Shown here: in pieces, positions 32,677 to 40,553 of the stretch
How the letters are laid out: every line of letters begins with the position of its first letter
Numbering within the stretch: position 1 is the first letter of the stretch
Assembly (NCBI GenBank): GCA_052326585.1
Contig: JBKQLU010000068.1
Coordinates: 1 to 51,734, forward strand
DNA from: JAPLJC01 sp052326585
GTDB taxonomy: Bacteria > Desulfobacterota > Desulfobaccia > Desulfobaccales > 0-14-0-80-60-11
Length of the DNA stretch: 51,734 nt
Direction: 5' to 3'
Notes under the pieces: generated by a model
Told to the model about the DNA's origin: nothing
What the model saw: only the letters and a program-made list of their open reading frames with translations
Databases searched by the model: none
Made by a program: the position numbers and the translations under genes

Positions 32677-33192
32677 TTACTTGGGGGTGATGAGCATGAA
32701 CATGTTCCGGCCTTCCAGTTTCGGGGCTTGCTCCACCGTGCCCACGTCCACCAGGGCCTCGGCCATCTGGGCCAGAATCCGGATGCCGCGATCCGTGTGG
32801 GCGATCTCCCGGCCCCGGAAGATTACGGAAATTTTGACCTTGTCGCCCTCACTCAGGAAACGCCGGCTGTTCTTGAGCTTGAAGCCCATGTCATGTTCTT
32901 CGATCTTGGGCCTGACCTTGATCTCTTTGACCTGGATAATGGTCTGGCGGCGCCGGGCTTCCTGTAGCTTTTTGCTCTGTTGGTATTTGAACTTGCCGTA
33001 ATCCATGATGCGGCAGACCGGCGGGACGGCCTGGGGCGCAACCTCCACCAGGTCCAGATGCGCTTCGGCCGCCTGGGCCAGGGCCTCCTTGGTGGGCATG
33101 ACTCCGATCTGTTCTCCCTCCGGGCCGATGAGACGCACCTCCGGAACCCTGATCTGCTCGTTGATTCGCACTCGTTGCTGCTTCTGGATGAT
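32677..33192 (-). CDS. infC: Translation initiation factor IF-3, probable ATC start
   Basis: IF-3 checks start-codon pairing on the 30S subunit. Both domains are seen: RINEQIRVPEVRLIGPEGEQIG..DYGKFKYQQSKK (N-terminal) and IKVRPKIEEHDMGFKLKNSRRFLSEGDKVKISVIFRGREI (C-terminal). No ATG exists near the start. AGGAGGT at 33203-33197 is followed four bases later by ATC ATC CAG AAG CAG CAA CGA GTG, in frame with the protein. A GTG at 33171 would lie 25 bases past the ribosome site. An ATC (or the second ATC) start fits the known use of rare codons in infC for self-repression by IF-3. The thrS stop lies 11 bases upstream. Confidence 0.93.
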   Translation of the reverse strand: MIQKQQRVRINEQIRVPEVRLIGPEGEQIGVMPTKEALAQAAEAHLDLVEVAPQAVPPVCRIMDYGKFKYQQSKKLQEARRRQTIIQVKEIKVRPKIEEHDMGFKLKNSRRFLSEGDKVKISVIFRGREIAHTDRGIRILAQMAEALVDVGTVEQAPKLEGRNMFMLITPK

Positions 33193-33203
33193 CGTTACCT
33201 CCT

Positions 33204-35126
33204 CTATCTTTTAGATAATTTCGGCGAAGGCACCTTCGCTTCCTCTTTAAGCCGCTTTTTAAATTCCCGCACCGGCACCCCATTCTCCTTGGTCCCGTCC
33301 AGCCGCCGGATGGATAGGGTCTGGTGCAATTCTTCCTGATCCCCAATGATAATCATATAGGGAATCTTTTGTTCCTGGGCTTCCCTGATTTTATATTGCA
33401 ATTTTTCATTGCGCTTATCTATTTCAACCCGTAAGTCCGCTTTGGTAAAGTTATCGGCGAGCTTCTGGGCATAAGCGTGGACCCGGTCGGTGATGGGCAG
33501 AATTATAGCCTGCACCGGGGCCAGCCACACCGGAAAGGCCCCGGCGTAGTGCTCCACCAGGACCCCGAGGAAGCGCTCCAGGGAGCCCAGGATCACCCGG
33601 TGCAGCATCACCGGGCGGTGGCGGCCGCCGTCGGAGCCCACGTAGGTGAGGTCGAAGCGTTCCGGCAGGGTAAAATCGCACTGGATAGTGGCGCACTGCC
33701 AGCGCCGGCTCAGGGCGTCCTTGAGCTTGACATCGATCTTGGGACCGTAAAAGGCGCCTTCTCCGACGCAGAGGTGATAGGGGAGCTGCCGGGCCTCCAG
33801 GGCCCCGATCAGGGCGGTGGTGGCCAACTCCCACTCGGCATCGCTGCCGATGGACTTCTCCGGCCGGGTCGAGAGTTCCACCTCGTATTCGAACCCGAAG
33901 ATGGCCATGACCTGGAAGACGAAGTCCAGGACCCCGACGATTTCGTCTTTCACCTGGTCCGGGGTGCAGATGATGTGGGCGTCATCTTGGGTGAACTGGC
34001 GCACCCGGGTGAGGCCGTGCAGCACCCCGGTACGCTCGTGGCGCAGCACCGTGCCCAGCTCGAAGAAGCGCAGGGGCAGTTCCCGGTAACTGCGGACGCT
34101 GGAGCGGTAGATCAGCATGTGGGCCACGCAGTTCATCGGTTTGATGCCGTAGCTCTGCCCTTCCACATCGGCGAAATACATGTGGTCCCGGTAGTTGGCC
34201 AGGTGCCCGGAGCGCTCCCACATCTCGGTCTTGAGCATCTGGGGGCCCATGACCATCTGGTAACCCCGCTTGCGATGCTCGCGGCGTTCGAAATCCTCGA
34301 TAATGCTGCGGACGATGGCTCCCTTGGGATGGTAGATGACCAGGCCCGCCCCGGCTTCCTCCTCAATGCTGTAGAGGCCCAGCTCCCGGCCCAGGCGGCG
34401 GTGGTCCCGGCGTTTGGCTTCTTCCAGGAACTCCAGGTGCTGCTTCAGTTCCTTGAGGCTGGGAAAGGCGGTGCCGTAGATGCGCTGCAACATGGGCCGG
34501 CGCTCGTCCCCCCGCCAATAGGCCCCGGAGGTGGCGGTGAGCTTGAAGGCCTTGAGGTCGCCGGTGGAGGGCAAGTGGGGGCCGCGGCAGAGGTCGGTAA
34601 ATTTGCCCTGGCGGTACAGGCTCACGGTTTCCTGAGGGATTTCCTGCAATAGTTCGACCTTAAAGATTTCACCCTGCGCCTTGAAGTTCTCGATGGCCTG
34701 CTCTCGCGGTTCTTCGGCGCGGACAAATGGCTGGTCCAGGGCCACCAGTTCCTGCATGTGGGCTTCGATCTTTTCCAGGTCCTCGGGGGTGAAGGGCTCC
34801 GGCACCTCGAAATCGTAATAGAAGCCGTTTTCAATGGCCGGGCCGATGGCCACCCTGGCCTTCGGGAACAGGTCGCGCACCGCCTCGGCCATGATGTGGG
34901 CCGCGGAATGGCGCATGATCGTCAGCCCTTCGGGGGAGTCCACCGGGACGGCGGCGATGGTGCAGTCCCCGGTCAAGGCGCGGGAGAGGTCCACCATTTC
35001 CCCGTCCACCCGGGCGGCCACCACCCGGCGGTCAAGCGACGCCCCCAGGGCCTTCAAGGCATCTTTAGCCTCGATCCGGTCCCGCAACTCCAGGGCGGGG
35101 CCCTGCTCCAGTTTCACCTTGATCAT
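33204..35126 (-). CDS. thrS: Threonyl-tRNA synthetase
   Basis: The 640-residue class II synthetase has a TGS domain (residues about 1-60), the editing domain with HSAAH and FTDLCRGPHLPSTG, the catalytic core (GPQMLKTEMWERSGHLANYRDHMY; PMNCVAH; RELPLRFFELGTVLRHE; FTQDDAHI; HRVILGSLERFLGVLVEH) and the C-terminal anticodon domain. Length is normal. The ATG follows AAGG. An intrinsic terminator hairpin ends about ten bases before the start, so expression is probably controlled by attenuation. Confidence 0.98.
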   Translation of the reverse strand: MIKVKLEQGPALELRDRIEAKDALKALGASLDRRVVAARVDGEMVDLSRALTGDCTIAAVPVDSPEGLTIMRHSAAHIMAEAVRDLFPKARVAIGPAIENGFYYDFEVPEPFTPEDLEKIEAHMQELVALDQPFVRAEEPREQAIENFKAQGEIFKVELLQEIPQETVSLYRQGKFTDLCRGPHLPSTGDLKAFKLTATSGAYWRGDERRPMLQRIYGTAFPSLKELKQHLEFLEEAKRRDHRRLGRELGLYSIEEEAGAGLVIYHPKGAIVRSIIEDFERREHRKRGYQMVMGPQMLKTEMWERSGHLANYRDHMYFADVEGQSYGIKPMNCVAHMLIYRSSVRSYRELPLRFFELGTVLRHERTGVLHGLTRVRQFTQDDAHIICTPDQVKDEIVGVLDFVFQVMAIFGFEYEVELSTRPEKSIGSDAEWELATTALIGALEARQLPYHLCVGEGAFYGPKIDVKLKDALSRRWQCATIQCDFTLPERFDLTYVGSDGGRHRPVMLHRVILGSLERFLGVLVEHYAGAFPVWLAPVQAIILPITDRVHAYAQKLADNFTKADLRVEIDKRNEKLQYKIREAQEQKIPYMIIIGDQEELHQTLSIRRLDGTKENGVPVREFKKRLKEEAKVPSPKLSKR

Positions 35127-35136
35127 ACCCGGCCTT

Positions 35137-35182
35137 AAAAAAAAGGCATCTGGAGCGCCTGTGAGGCGCTTGCCCGGATGCC
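35137..35182 (-). terminator. Terminator/attenuator hairpin in the thrS leader
   Basis: On the minus strand GGCATC pairs with GATGCC and, inside it, GCGCCT pairs with AGGCGC around a 3-base loop; eight T residues follow. It ends 10 bases before the thrS ATG with no gene transcribed from upstream on that strand, so it must act on the thrS transcript itself. Confidence 0.75.
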
Positions 35183-35198
35183 GTTGGTTTTATCGGAG

Positions 35199-35231
35199 TT
35201 ACATAAAATTGCGGTCCGCCACCGACGCCAC
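35199..35231 (-). CDS. Candidate 10-codon leader peptide before the thrS attenuator
   Basis: AGGAG, four bases, then GTG GCG TCG GTG GCG GAC CGC AAT TTT ATG TAA, ending 17 bases before the hairpin. Spacing to the ribosome site is good and position suits a leader peptide, but it has no Thr codon, so simple Thr-codon attenuation does not fit. The stretch GGTGGCGGACCGC inside it vaguely resembles a T-box sequence with two extra bases. Weak evidence. Confidence 0.25.
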   Translation of the reverse strand: MASVADRNFM

Positions 35232-35612
35232 GCTACTCCTCAATCTCCCCGCGACTTTTCCCTTCGGCGCAGGGGATTTTGGCTGAGTTTCTCTCATAAA
35301 TGCCCGAAGTTGTCAAGATAATTCCATTACGGGCCCGAAGCCGCCTGCCCCACCCAGGGCCGCGCCAGCCAAAATTCTTTCCCGGCCCCGGGGAAATGTG
35401 CTAACATGAGCTTCATAAAGGTTTAGTGCCAAGTTCGAAGTTTATATTTCCGGGAAAACCAACTCTATCATTATATGAGATTCTTCGGTCGCGGCGCTCC
35501 CTCGGAATGACAAAAATGGGAACTTTCGCAGAGGTCTCAATTGCAAAGTTAAAGTAGAAGGCAAAAAAAAGGGGTTTTTCAACTTTGAACCTTGAACCTT
35601 GAACTATATTTT
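35232..35612. other. Divergent thrS/xseA intergenic region
   Basis: No further gene is supported. On the minus strand there is a TTGACA at about 35315 with no clear -10. 35479-35515 is a copy of the widespread gagattcttcggtcg..tcggaatgac repeat, related to the interior of the element at 28835. The end runs into the heptad array before xseA. Confidence 0.5.
35584..35604. repeat. Heptad repeat array, cttgaac type, at the xseA start
   Basis: Three (c)ttgaac units directly upstream of the xseA ATG at 35613, occupying the place of a ribosome binding site. Confidence 0.88.
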
Positions 35613-36956
35613 ATGGACGAAGAACTACCTCATATTTATTCGGTGAGCAGCCTGTCCCGGGAAATCCGGGAACGCCTGGAGAGCCATTTCTCCCTGGTCT
35701 GGGTGAGCGGCGAGGTCTCCAATCTCCGGCAGCCCCTTTCGGGACATTGCTATTTCACCCTCAAAGACGCCGGGGCGCAACTGCGCGCCGTCCTCTTTAA
35801 AGGTAATTACCAATACCTGCGTTTCAAGCCCCAGGAAGGCAGCCAATTCCTCTGCCGGGGGCGCCTCACGGTTTATGAGCCCCGGGGCGAGTATCAGTTG
35901 GTGGTGGATTACCTGGAACCCCTGGGGTTGGGGGCCCTGGCCCAGGCCTTCGAAGCCCTGAAGACCCGTTTGCAGGCGGAGGGCCTCTTCGACCCGGAGC
36001 GGAAGAAGCCTTTGCCCTTCCTGCCCAAGAGGGTCGCCCTGGTCACCTCTCCCACCGGAGCGGCGGTGCGGGATTTTCTGCGCCTGCTGAGACAGCGCTA
36101 TGCCAACCTGGAGGTGCTGATCTATCCGGTGAAGGTCCAGGGCCGGGAGGCTGCCGCGGAAATCGTCCGGGCCCTTCAGGACCTGGCCACTTACCCCGGC
36201 CTGGAGGTTATCGTCCTGGCCCGGGGCGGCGGCTCCCTGGAAGACCTGTGGCCGTTCAATGAAGAGGCGGTGGCCCGGGCCATTTACCACTGTCCCCTGC
36301 CGGTGGTTTCGGCGGTGGGCCACGAAGTGGACTTCACCATCGCCGATTTCGTCGCCGACCTGCGGGCCCCCACCCCCAGCGCCGCGGTGGAGCTGGTGGC
36401 GCCGGCGAAGGCCGAATTGACCCGGCGCCTGGAACGCCTGGGGGCCTCCCTGCTGGGCGCCGCCAGCAGGACCCAGGCCGCGGCCCGGCAGCATCTCCAC
36501 CTGGTGTCCCGCCGGCTGCCGGACCTGGGGCGGCGCCTGGTGGATCTGCGCCTCCAGGTGGACGATCAGGGCGAGGCCCTGGTGCGGCGGGCGCGCCGGC
36601 TGCTGGCGGGGCAGCGCCAGCACTTGCGCCTGGCCAGCTCCCGCCTGGTGCTCTTGAGCCCCCGGCGGGTCCTGGTCCCCTGGCGGCAGCGCCTGGAGGC
36701 GGGGGGGCAGAAACTGGGGCAGAGCTTCCGCCGGGGCCTCGAAGACCGGGAGCGGCACCTGGCCTACTGCCAGAGCCATTTGGACCAGCTCAATCCCCTG
36801 GCCATCCTGGCAAGGGGCTACGCGGTGGCGACCCTGATGCCCCAGGAGACCGTGATTCGCGACGCCGGCCAGGTGGAGCGGGGCGCCGCGGTGCGGGTGC
36901 GGGTGGCCCGGGGCCGGATGGATTGCGAAGTGGAAGAAGTGAGCAGTGAGCAGTAA
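35613..36956 (+). CDS. xseA: Exodeoxyribonuclease VII large subunit
   Basis: XseA with XseB degrades single-stranded DNA from both ends. The 447-residue protein has the N-terminal OB fold (YSVSSLSREIRERLESHFSLVWVSGEVSN), the catalytic domain (RVALVTSPTGAAVRDFL; ARGGGSLEDLWPFNEE; SAVGHEVDFTIADFVADLRAPTPSAA) and a long C-terminal coiled region. Starting at ATG 35613 omits seven residues that a TTG at 35592 would add from repeat sequence. No Shine-Dalgarno is present. At the 3' end the last codons and the stop (VSSEQ) are formed by a gagcagt heptad array. Confidence 0.96.
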   Translation: MDEELPHIYSVSSLSREIRERLESHFSLVWVSGEVSNLRQPLSGHCYFTLKDAGAQLRAVLFKGNYQYLRFKPQEGSQFLCRGRLTVYEPRGEYQLVVDYLEPLGLGALAQAFEALKTRLQAEGLFDPERKKPLPFLPKRVALVTSPTGAAVRDFLRLLRQRYANLEVLIYPVKVQGREAAAEIVRALQDLATYPGLEVIVLARGGGSLEDLWPFNEEAVARAIYHCPLPVVSAVGHEVDFTIADFVADLRAPTPSAAVELVAPAKAELTRRLERLGASLLGAASRTQAAARQHLHLVSRRLPDLGRRLVDLRLQVDDQGEALVRRARRLLAGQRQHLRLASSRLVLLSPRRVLVPWRQRLEAGGQKLGQSFRRGLEDRERHLAYCQSHLDQLNPLAILARGYAVATLMPQETVIRDAGQVERGAAVRVRVARGRMDCEVEEVSSEQ

Positions 36957-36967
36957 GCAGTGAGCAG
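36941..36967. repeat. Heptad repeat array, gagcagt type, overlapping the xseA 3' end
   Basis: Units gagcagt, gagcagt, aagcagt, gagcaga. The TAA stop of xseA falls inside the array. Confidence 0.88.
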
Positions 36968-37064
36968 ATAGAAGAGCAAAATGTCGCCGCGGGCTTTAGC
37001 CTGCGCCGGCGAAGTGTAGGAAGTAAGCGCTGAACGGTAGGGCCGGCCTTTGGTCGCCCCCAAC

Positions 37065-37090
37065 CGGAAACGGAAAACGGAAAACGGAAC
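37065..37090. repeat. Heptad repeat array, cggaaaa type, before xseB
   Basis: cggaaa, cggaaaa, cggaaaa, cggaac, ending 7 bp before the xseB start codon. Confidence 0.85.
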
Positions 37091-37097
37091 CCAAGGC

Positions 37098-37355
37098 ATG
37101 GCTAAAGAAAAAAAAGCGTCCGTCCAGAGTTTCGAGGCGCTGCTCAAGCGCCTGGAAGAGGTGGTGGATTCCCTGGAACACGGCGAGCTGCCGTTGGAAC
37201 AGGCCATGCAGTCCTTCGCGGAGGGGGTGGGCCTGGTGCGGGCCTGCCACCAGAAGCTGGACGAAGTGGAGCGGCGGGTGGAACTGCTCTTGAAAGATGA
37301 TGCCGGCCACTTCATCACCCGGCCTTTCTCGGAGGAGGAAGGGGAAGGAAACTGA
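37098..37355 (+). CDS. xseB: Exodeoxyribonuclease VII small subunit
   Basis: The 85-residue helical protein matches XseB (SFEALLKRLEEVVDSLEHGELPLEQAMQSFAEGVGLVRACHQKLDEVERRVELL). It binds the coiled arm of XseA. ATG 37098 follows an AAGG; an in-frame upstream start would translate the cggaaaa repeats. It lies 141 bp after xseA, an unusually long gap for this pair, filled by heptad arrays. Confidence 0.95.
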   Translation: MAKEKKASVQSFEALLKRLEEVVDSLEHGELPLEQAMQSFAEGVGLVRACHQKLDEVERRVELLLKDDAGHFITRPFSEEEGEGN

Positions 37356-37357
37356 AA

Positions 37358-37375
37358 AGTGGCCAGTGGTCAGTA
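37358..37375. repeat. Heptad repeat array, agtggcc/agtggtc type
   Basis: Two and a half units between xseB and ispA, of the same family as 85-115 and 219-242. Confidence 0.75.
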
Positions 37376-37412
37376 AAAGATAGGTCTCTACAGATGCTGT
37401 TGAGGAAATAAA

Positions 37413-38303
37413 TTGGATCTTAAGGCATATCTGGCAGAACGGCGCGAGCTGGTCAACCGGGCTCTGGCGGCCTGCCTTCCGGCGGTGCGGGGCCCGGCCT
37501 TCAGGGTGGTCCGGGCCATGCATTACAGCCTGTTCGCGGGCGGCAAAAGGCTGCGGCCCATCCTCTGCCTGGCGGCGGCGGAGGCGGTGGGCGGCGGCCA
37601 GGAGGCGGCCTTGCCGCTGGCCTGCGCCCTGGAAATGATCCACACTTACTCCCTGATTCACGACGATCTGCCGGCCATGGACGACGATGACCTGCGCCGG
37701 GGTCAGCCCACCTGCCACAAGCAGTTTGACGAAGCTACCGCCATTCTGGCGGGGGACGGTTTGCTCACCGAGGCCTTCTATACCCTGGCTGGTGCGGCGC
37801 CGCGCTTTAAGGGGCGGGAGGCGACGCTGCTTACGATCCAAAAGGTGTTGAGCGAGGCCGCGGGTTACCGCGGCATGGTGGGCGGCCAGATGCTGGACCT
37901 GATGGCCGAAGGCCGCCGGATCACCTTGAAGGAGCTGGAGACCGTGCACCGCCTCAAGACCGGGGCCCTGCTCACCGCAGCCAGCCGGGCCGGGGCTTTG
38001 GCCGGGGGCGGCAGCGGTCCCCAGGTGGCCGCCCTCACCGCCTACGGGGAGCGCTTCGGCCTGGCCTTCCAGATCACCGATGACCTGCTGGACGTGGAAG
38101 GGGAGGCCGCCGAAATGGGCAAGGCCCCGGGCATGGATGAGAAGAGGCAAAAGGCCACATATCCCGCCCTCCTGGGTTTGGAGCCCTCCCGCCAGTGGGC
38201 CGGGCGTCTGGTTGAGGAGGCCCTGGCGGCACTGGCGCCCTTTAAGGAGCGGGCGGCGCCCCTGGTGGAACTGGCCCGCTATCTGCTGGTGCGCCGCTCC
38301 TGA
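37413..38303 (+). CDS. ispA: Farnesyl (geranyl-trans-) diphosphate synthase
   Basis: IspA condenses IPP with DMAPP/GPP to make farnesyl diphosphate, precursor of undecaprenol, quinones and, through squalene, the hopanoids made by the shc cluster. The 296-residue protein has the LFAGGKRLRP motif, the first Asp-rich motif (HDDLPAMDDDD) and the second (QITDDLLDVEG). A TTG start follows GAGGA at good spacing. The order xseA-xseB-ispA-dxs is common in proteobacteria. Confidence 0.96.
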   Translation: MDLKAYLAERRELVNRALAACLPAVRGPAFRVVRAMHYSLFAGGKRLRPILCLAAAEAVGGGQEAALPLACALEMIHTYSLIHDDLPAMDDDDLRRGQPTCHKQFDEATAILAGDGLLTEAFYTLAGAAPRFKGREATLLTIQKVLSEAAGYRGMVGGQMLDLMAEGRRITLKELETVHRLKTGALLTAASRAGALAGGGSGPQVAALTAYGERFGLAFQITDDLLDVEGEAAEMGKAPGMDEKRQKATYPALLGLEPSRQWAGRLVEEALAALAPFKERAAPLVELARYLLVRRS

Positions 38304-38361
38304 GGCAAATTAAACCGTGATTCGGCGCGAAAATATATATAATGATTTGCCAGGGATTTTC

Positions 38362-38370
38362 TGTTATAAT
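38362..38370 (+). promoter_or_regulatory. Extended -10 promoter before dxs
   Basis: TGTTATAAT: a perfect TATAAT with the TG extension. No -35 at 17 bp. The expected transcript starts near 38377, inside a small CCCCT/AGGGG hairpin (38371-38385) that touches the GGGGAGG ribosome site of dxs. Confidence 0.5.
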
Positions 38371-38398
38371 CCCCTGATAAGGGGAGGATTACAGCCAC

Positions 38399-40348
38399 AT
38401 GGATAATCGTCCGGAAACGCTGCCGGCAGGCAGCCCCCGCCGACTGCTAGACGCCATCAATAATCCCCGGGACTTGAAGAGACTGCCCCCGGAGTTACTG
38501 CCGCAACTGGCCCAGGAAATTCGGGAACAGATCATCTCCACCGTGTCCAAGACCGGGGGGCACCTGGCCCCCAGCCTGGGGGTGGTGGAGCTCACCATCG
38601 CCTTGCACTACGTCTTCGACAGCCCCCGGGATAAGATCATCTGGGATGTGGGCCATCAGGCTTATGCCCACAAGATCCTCACCGGGCGCCGGGACCGCTT
38701 TCAGACCCTGAGGCAGTTCGGGGGCTTGAGCGGCTTTCCCAAGCGCAGCGAGAGTCCCTACGACGCCTTAGACACCGGCCACTGTGCCACCTCCATCTCG
38801 GCCGCCCTGGGCATGGCCTCGGCCCGTTGCCTGAAGCAGGAACCGAAACGGATCGTCGCGGTGATCGGCGACGGGTCCATGACCGCGGGCATGGCCTTCG
38901 AAGCCCTGAACCACGCCGGCGATCTGAACAAGGACCTCATCGTCATCTTAAACGACAACGGCATGTCCATCGCCCCCAACGTCGGGGCCCTGTCGTCTTT
39001 TTTCAGCCGCCAGCTCACCCGCCCCGCCATGGTCTTCTTGAAGAACCAGGTGAAGAACCTGCTGGAATCTTTGCCCGCCATCGGTGACGACCTGCTGGCC
39101 TGGGCCAAAAAGAGCGAGGGGTCTTTAAAGGCCTTCTTCACCCCGGGTATGCTCTTCGAGTCCCTCAAATTTACCTACCTGGGTCCGGTGAAAGGCCACC
39201 ACCTGGATCACCTCATCGAAGTCCTGCAAAACGTCAAGAAGTTGCGGGGCCCCATTCTGGTGCACGTCCGCACCACGAAGGGCAAGGGCTATGAGCCCGC
39301 GGAATCGGACCCCACCGGCTTTCACGGCCTGGGCCGATTTGACCCCGACACGGGCGTGGTCAAGAAGGGTGTCAGCGAGGTGCCGTCCTACACCGAAGTC
39401 TTTGGCGACACCCTGGTGCGCCTGGCCGAGGAGAACCCCAAGATCGTGGCCATCACCGCGGCTATGACCGATGGCACCGGCCTGGTCGATTTCCGCCAGT
39501 TGTTCCCGGAAAGGTTTTTCGATGTGGGCATCTGTGAACAGCACGCGGTAACCTTTGCCTCGGGGCTGGCCCTGGAAGGCCTTAGGCCGGTGTGCGCCAT
39601 CTACTCCACCTTTATGCAGCGGGCCTACGACCAGGTGCTCCACGACGTCTGCCTGCAGAACCTGCCGGTGCTCCTGGCCCTGGACCGGGGCGGTATCGTA
39701 GGCGAAGACGGCGAAACCCACCAGGGGCTCTTCGATCTCTCCTTTCTCCGCCATCTGCCCAACCTGGTGCTGATGAGCCCCAAAGACGAAAACGAATTGC
39801 GGGACATGATGTACACCGCCCTGGAGCATCCCGGGCCTGTGGCCCTGCGCTATCCCAGGGGCGCCGGAGTGGGAGTGGCCTTTTCCTCCACCCTTAAAAA
39901 GATCCCTCTGGGCAAGGCCGAGGTCTTGCAGGAAGGGGACGACCTGCTCCTCCTGGCGTTGGGGGCCTCGGTCTATCCTGCCCTGGCAGCCGCGGCGCGG
40001 CTCGCGGAACAGGGCCTCAGCGCCACCGTGGTGAACGCCCGCTTTGTCAAACCCCTGGATGAGAACCTCATCCTGACCCTGGCGGCCAAACATGGCCGGG
40101 TGCTCACGGTGGAGGAAAACGTTCTGGCGGGCGGCTTCGGCAGCGCCATCCTGGAATTGCTGGCCGACCGGGGGCTATTGGTAACCGTGAAACGCCTGGG
40201 CATCCCGGATGCCTTTGTGGAGCACGGCGCGCCGGCGATCTTGCGGCGCAAATACGGTCTGGACGCTGACGGCATCCTAAAGGCGGCCTTAAGTCTCCTG
40301 GAGCAGCCGGCCCTGCCCAAGAAGGTGGTCTGGGGCGCCTTCAACTGA
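38399..40348 (+). CDS. dxs: 1-deoxy-D-xylulose-5-phosphate synthase
   Basis: This thiamine-diphosphate enzyme joins pyruvate and glyceraldehyde 3-phosphate in the first, rate-setting step of the MEP isoprenoid pathway. The 649-residue protein has the transketolase-like domains in order: SKTGGHLAPSLGVVELT, DVGHQAYAHKILTGR, the ThDP motif GDGSMTAGMAFEALN..LNDNGMSI, and the pyrimidine-binding domain with FDVGICEQHAVTFASGLA. GGGGAGG precedes ATG 38399. A terminator follows. Confidence 0.98.
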   Translation: MDNRPETLPAGSPRRLLDAINNPRDLKRLPPELLPQLAQEIREQIISTVSKTGGHLAPSLGVVELTIALHYVFDSPRDKIIWDVGHQAYAHKILTGRRDRFQTLRQFGGLSGFPKRSESPYDALDTGHCATSISAALGMASARCLKQEPKRIVAVIGDGSMTAGMAFEALNHAGDLNKDLIVILNDNGMSIAPNVGALSSFFSRQLTRPAMVFLKNQVKNLLESLPAIGDDLLAWAKKSEGSLKAFFTPGMLFESLKFTYLGPVKGHHLDHLIEVLQNVKKLRGPILVHVRTTKGKGYEPAESDPTGFHGLGRFDPDTGVVKKGVSEVPSYTEVFGDTLVRLAEENPKIVAITAAMTDGTGLVDFRQLFPERFFDVGICEQHAVTFASGLALEGLRPVCAIYSTFMQRAYDQVLHDVCLQNLPVLLALDRGGIVGEDGETHQGLFDLSFLRHLPNLVLMSPKDENELRDMMYTALEHPGPVALRYPRGAGVGVAFSSTLKKIPLGKAEVLQEGDDLLLLALGASVYPALAAAARLAEQGLSATVVNARFVKPLDENLILTLAAKHGRVLTVEENVLAGGFGSAILELLADRGLLVTVKRLGIPDAFVEHGAPAILRRKYGLDADGILKAALSLLEQPALPKKVVWGAFN

Positions 40349-40377
40349 ACGGAGAGTTTAAGGTATAGTTGCCAATG

Positions 40378-40409
40378 AAAGGGCAGGGACTGAAATCCCC
40401 GCCCTTTTT
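40378..40409 (+). terminator. Rho-independent terminator after dxs
   Basis: AAAGGGC and GGGA (from 40378) pair with TCCC and GCCCTTT, and the 3' arm runs on into TTTTT. It lies 29 bp past the dxs stop and closes the xseA-dxs unit. Confidence 0.8.
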
Positions 40410-40553
40410 GCTTCTGAGCCGCGGGAGCGGCCGCACCGCCTGGGAGAAGGAAAAATGGCTCGACACACAGCGGCTGAAATCCTCCCTGGGGCGGCAACCT
40501 GGTTGACAATAGGCAAAGCGTGATTAAGGTGCGGCCCTAAGGGGAGGACCTAC

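Noticed and set aside
35199..35231. Classic T-box riboswitch for thrS
   Set aside because: The only similar stretch (GGTGGCGGACCGC) has two extra bases and no recognisable specifier stem upstream.
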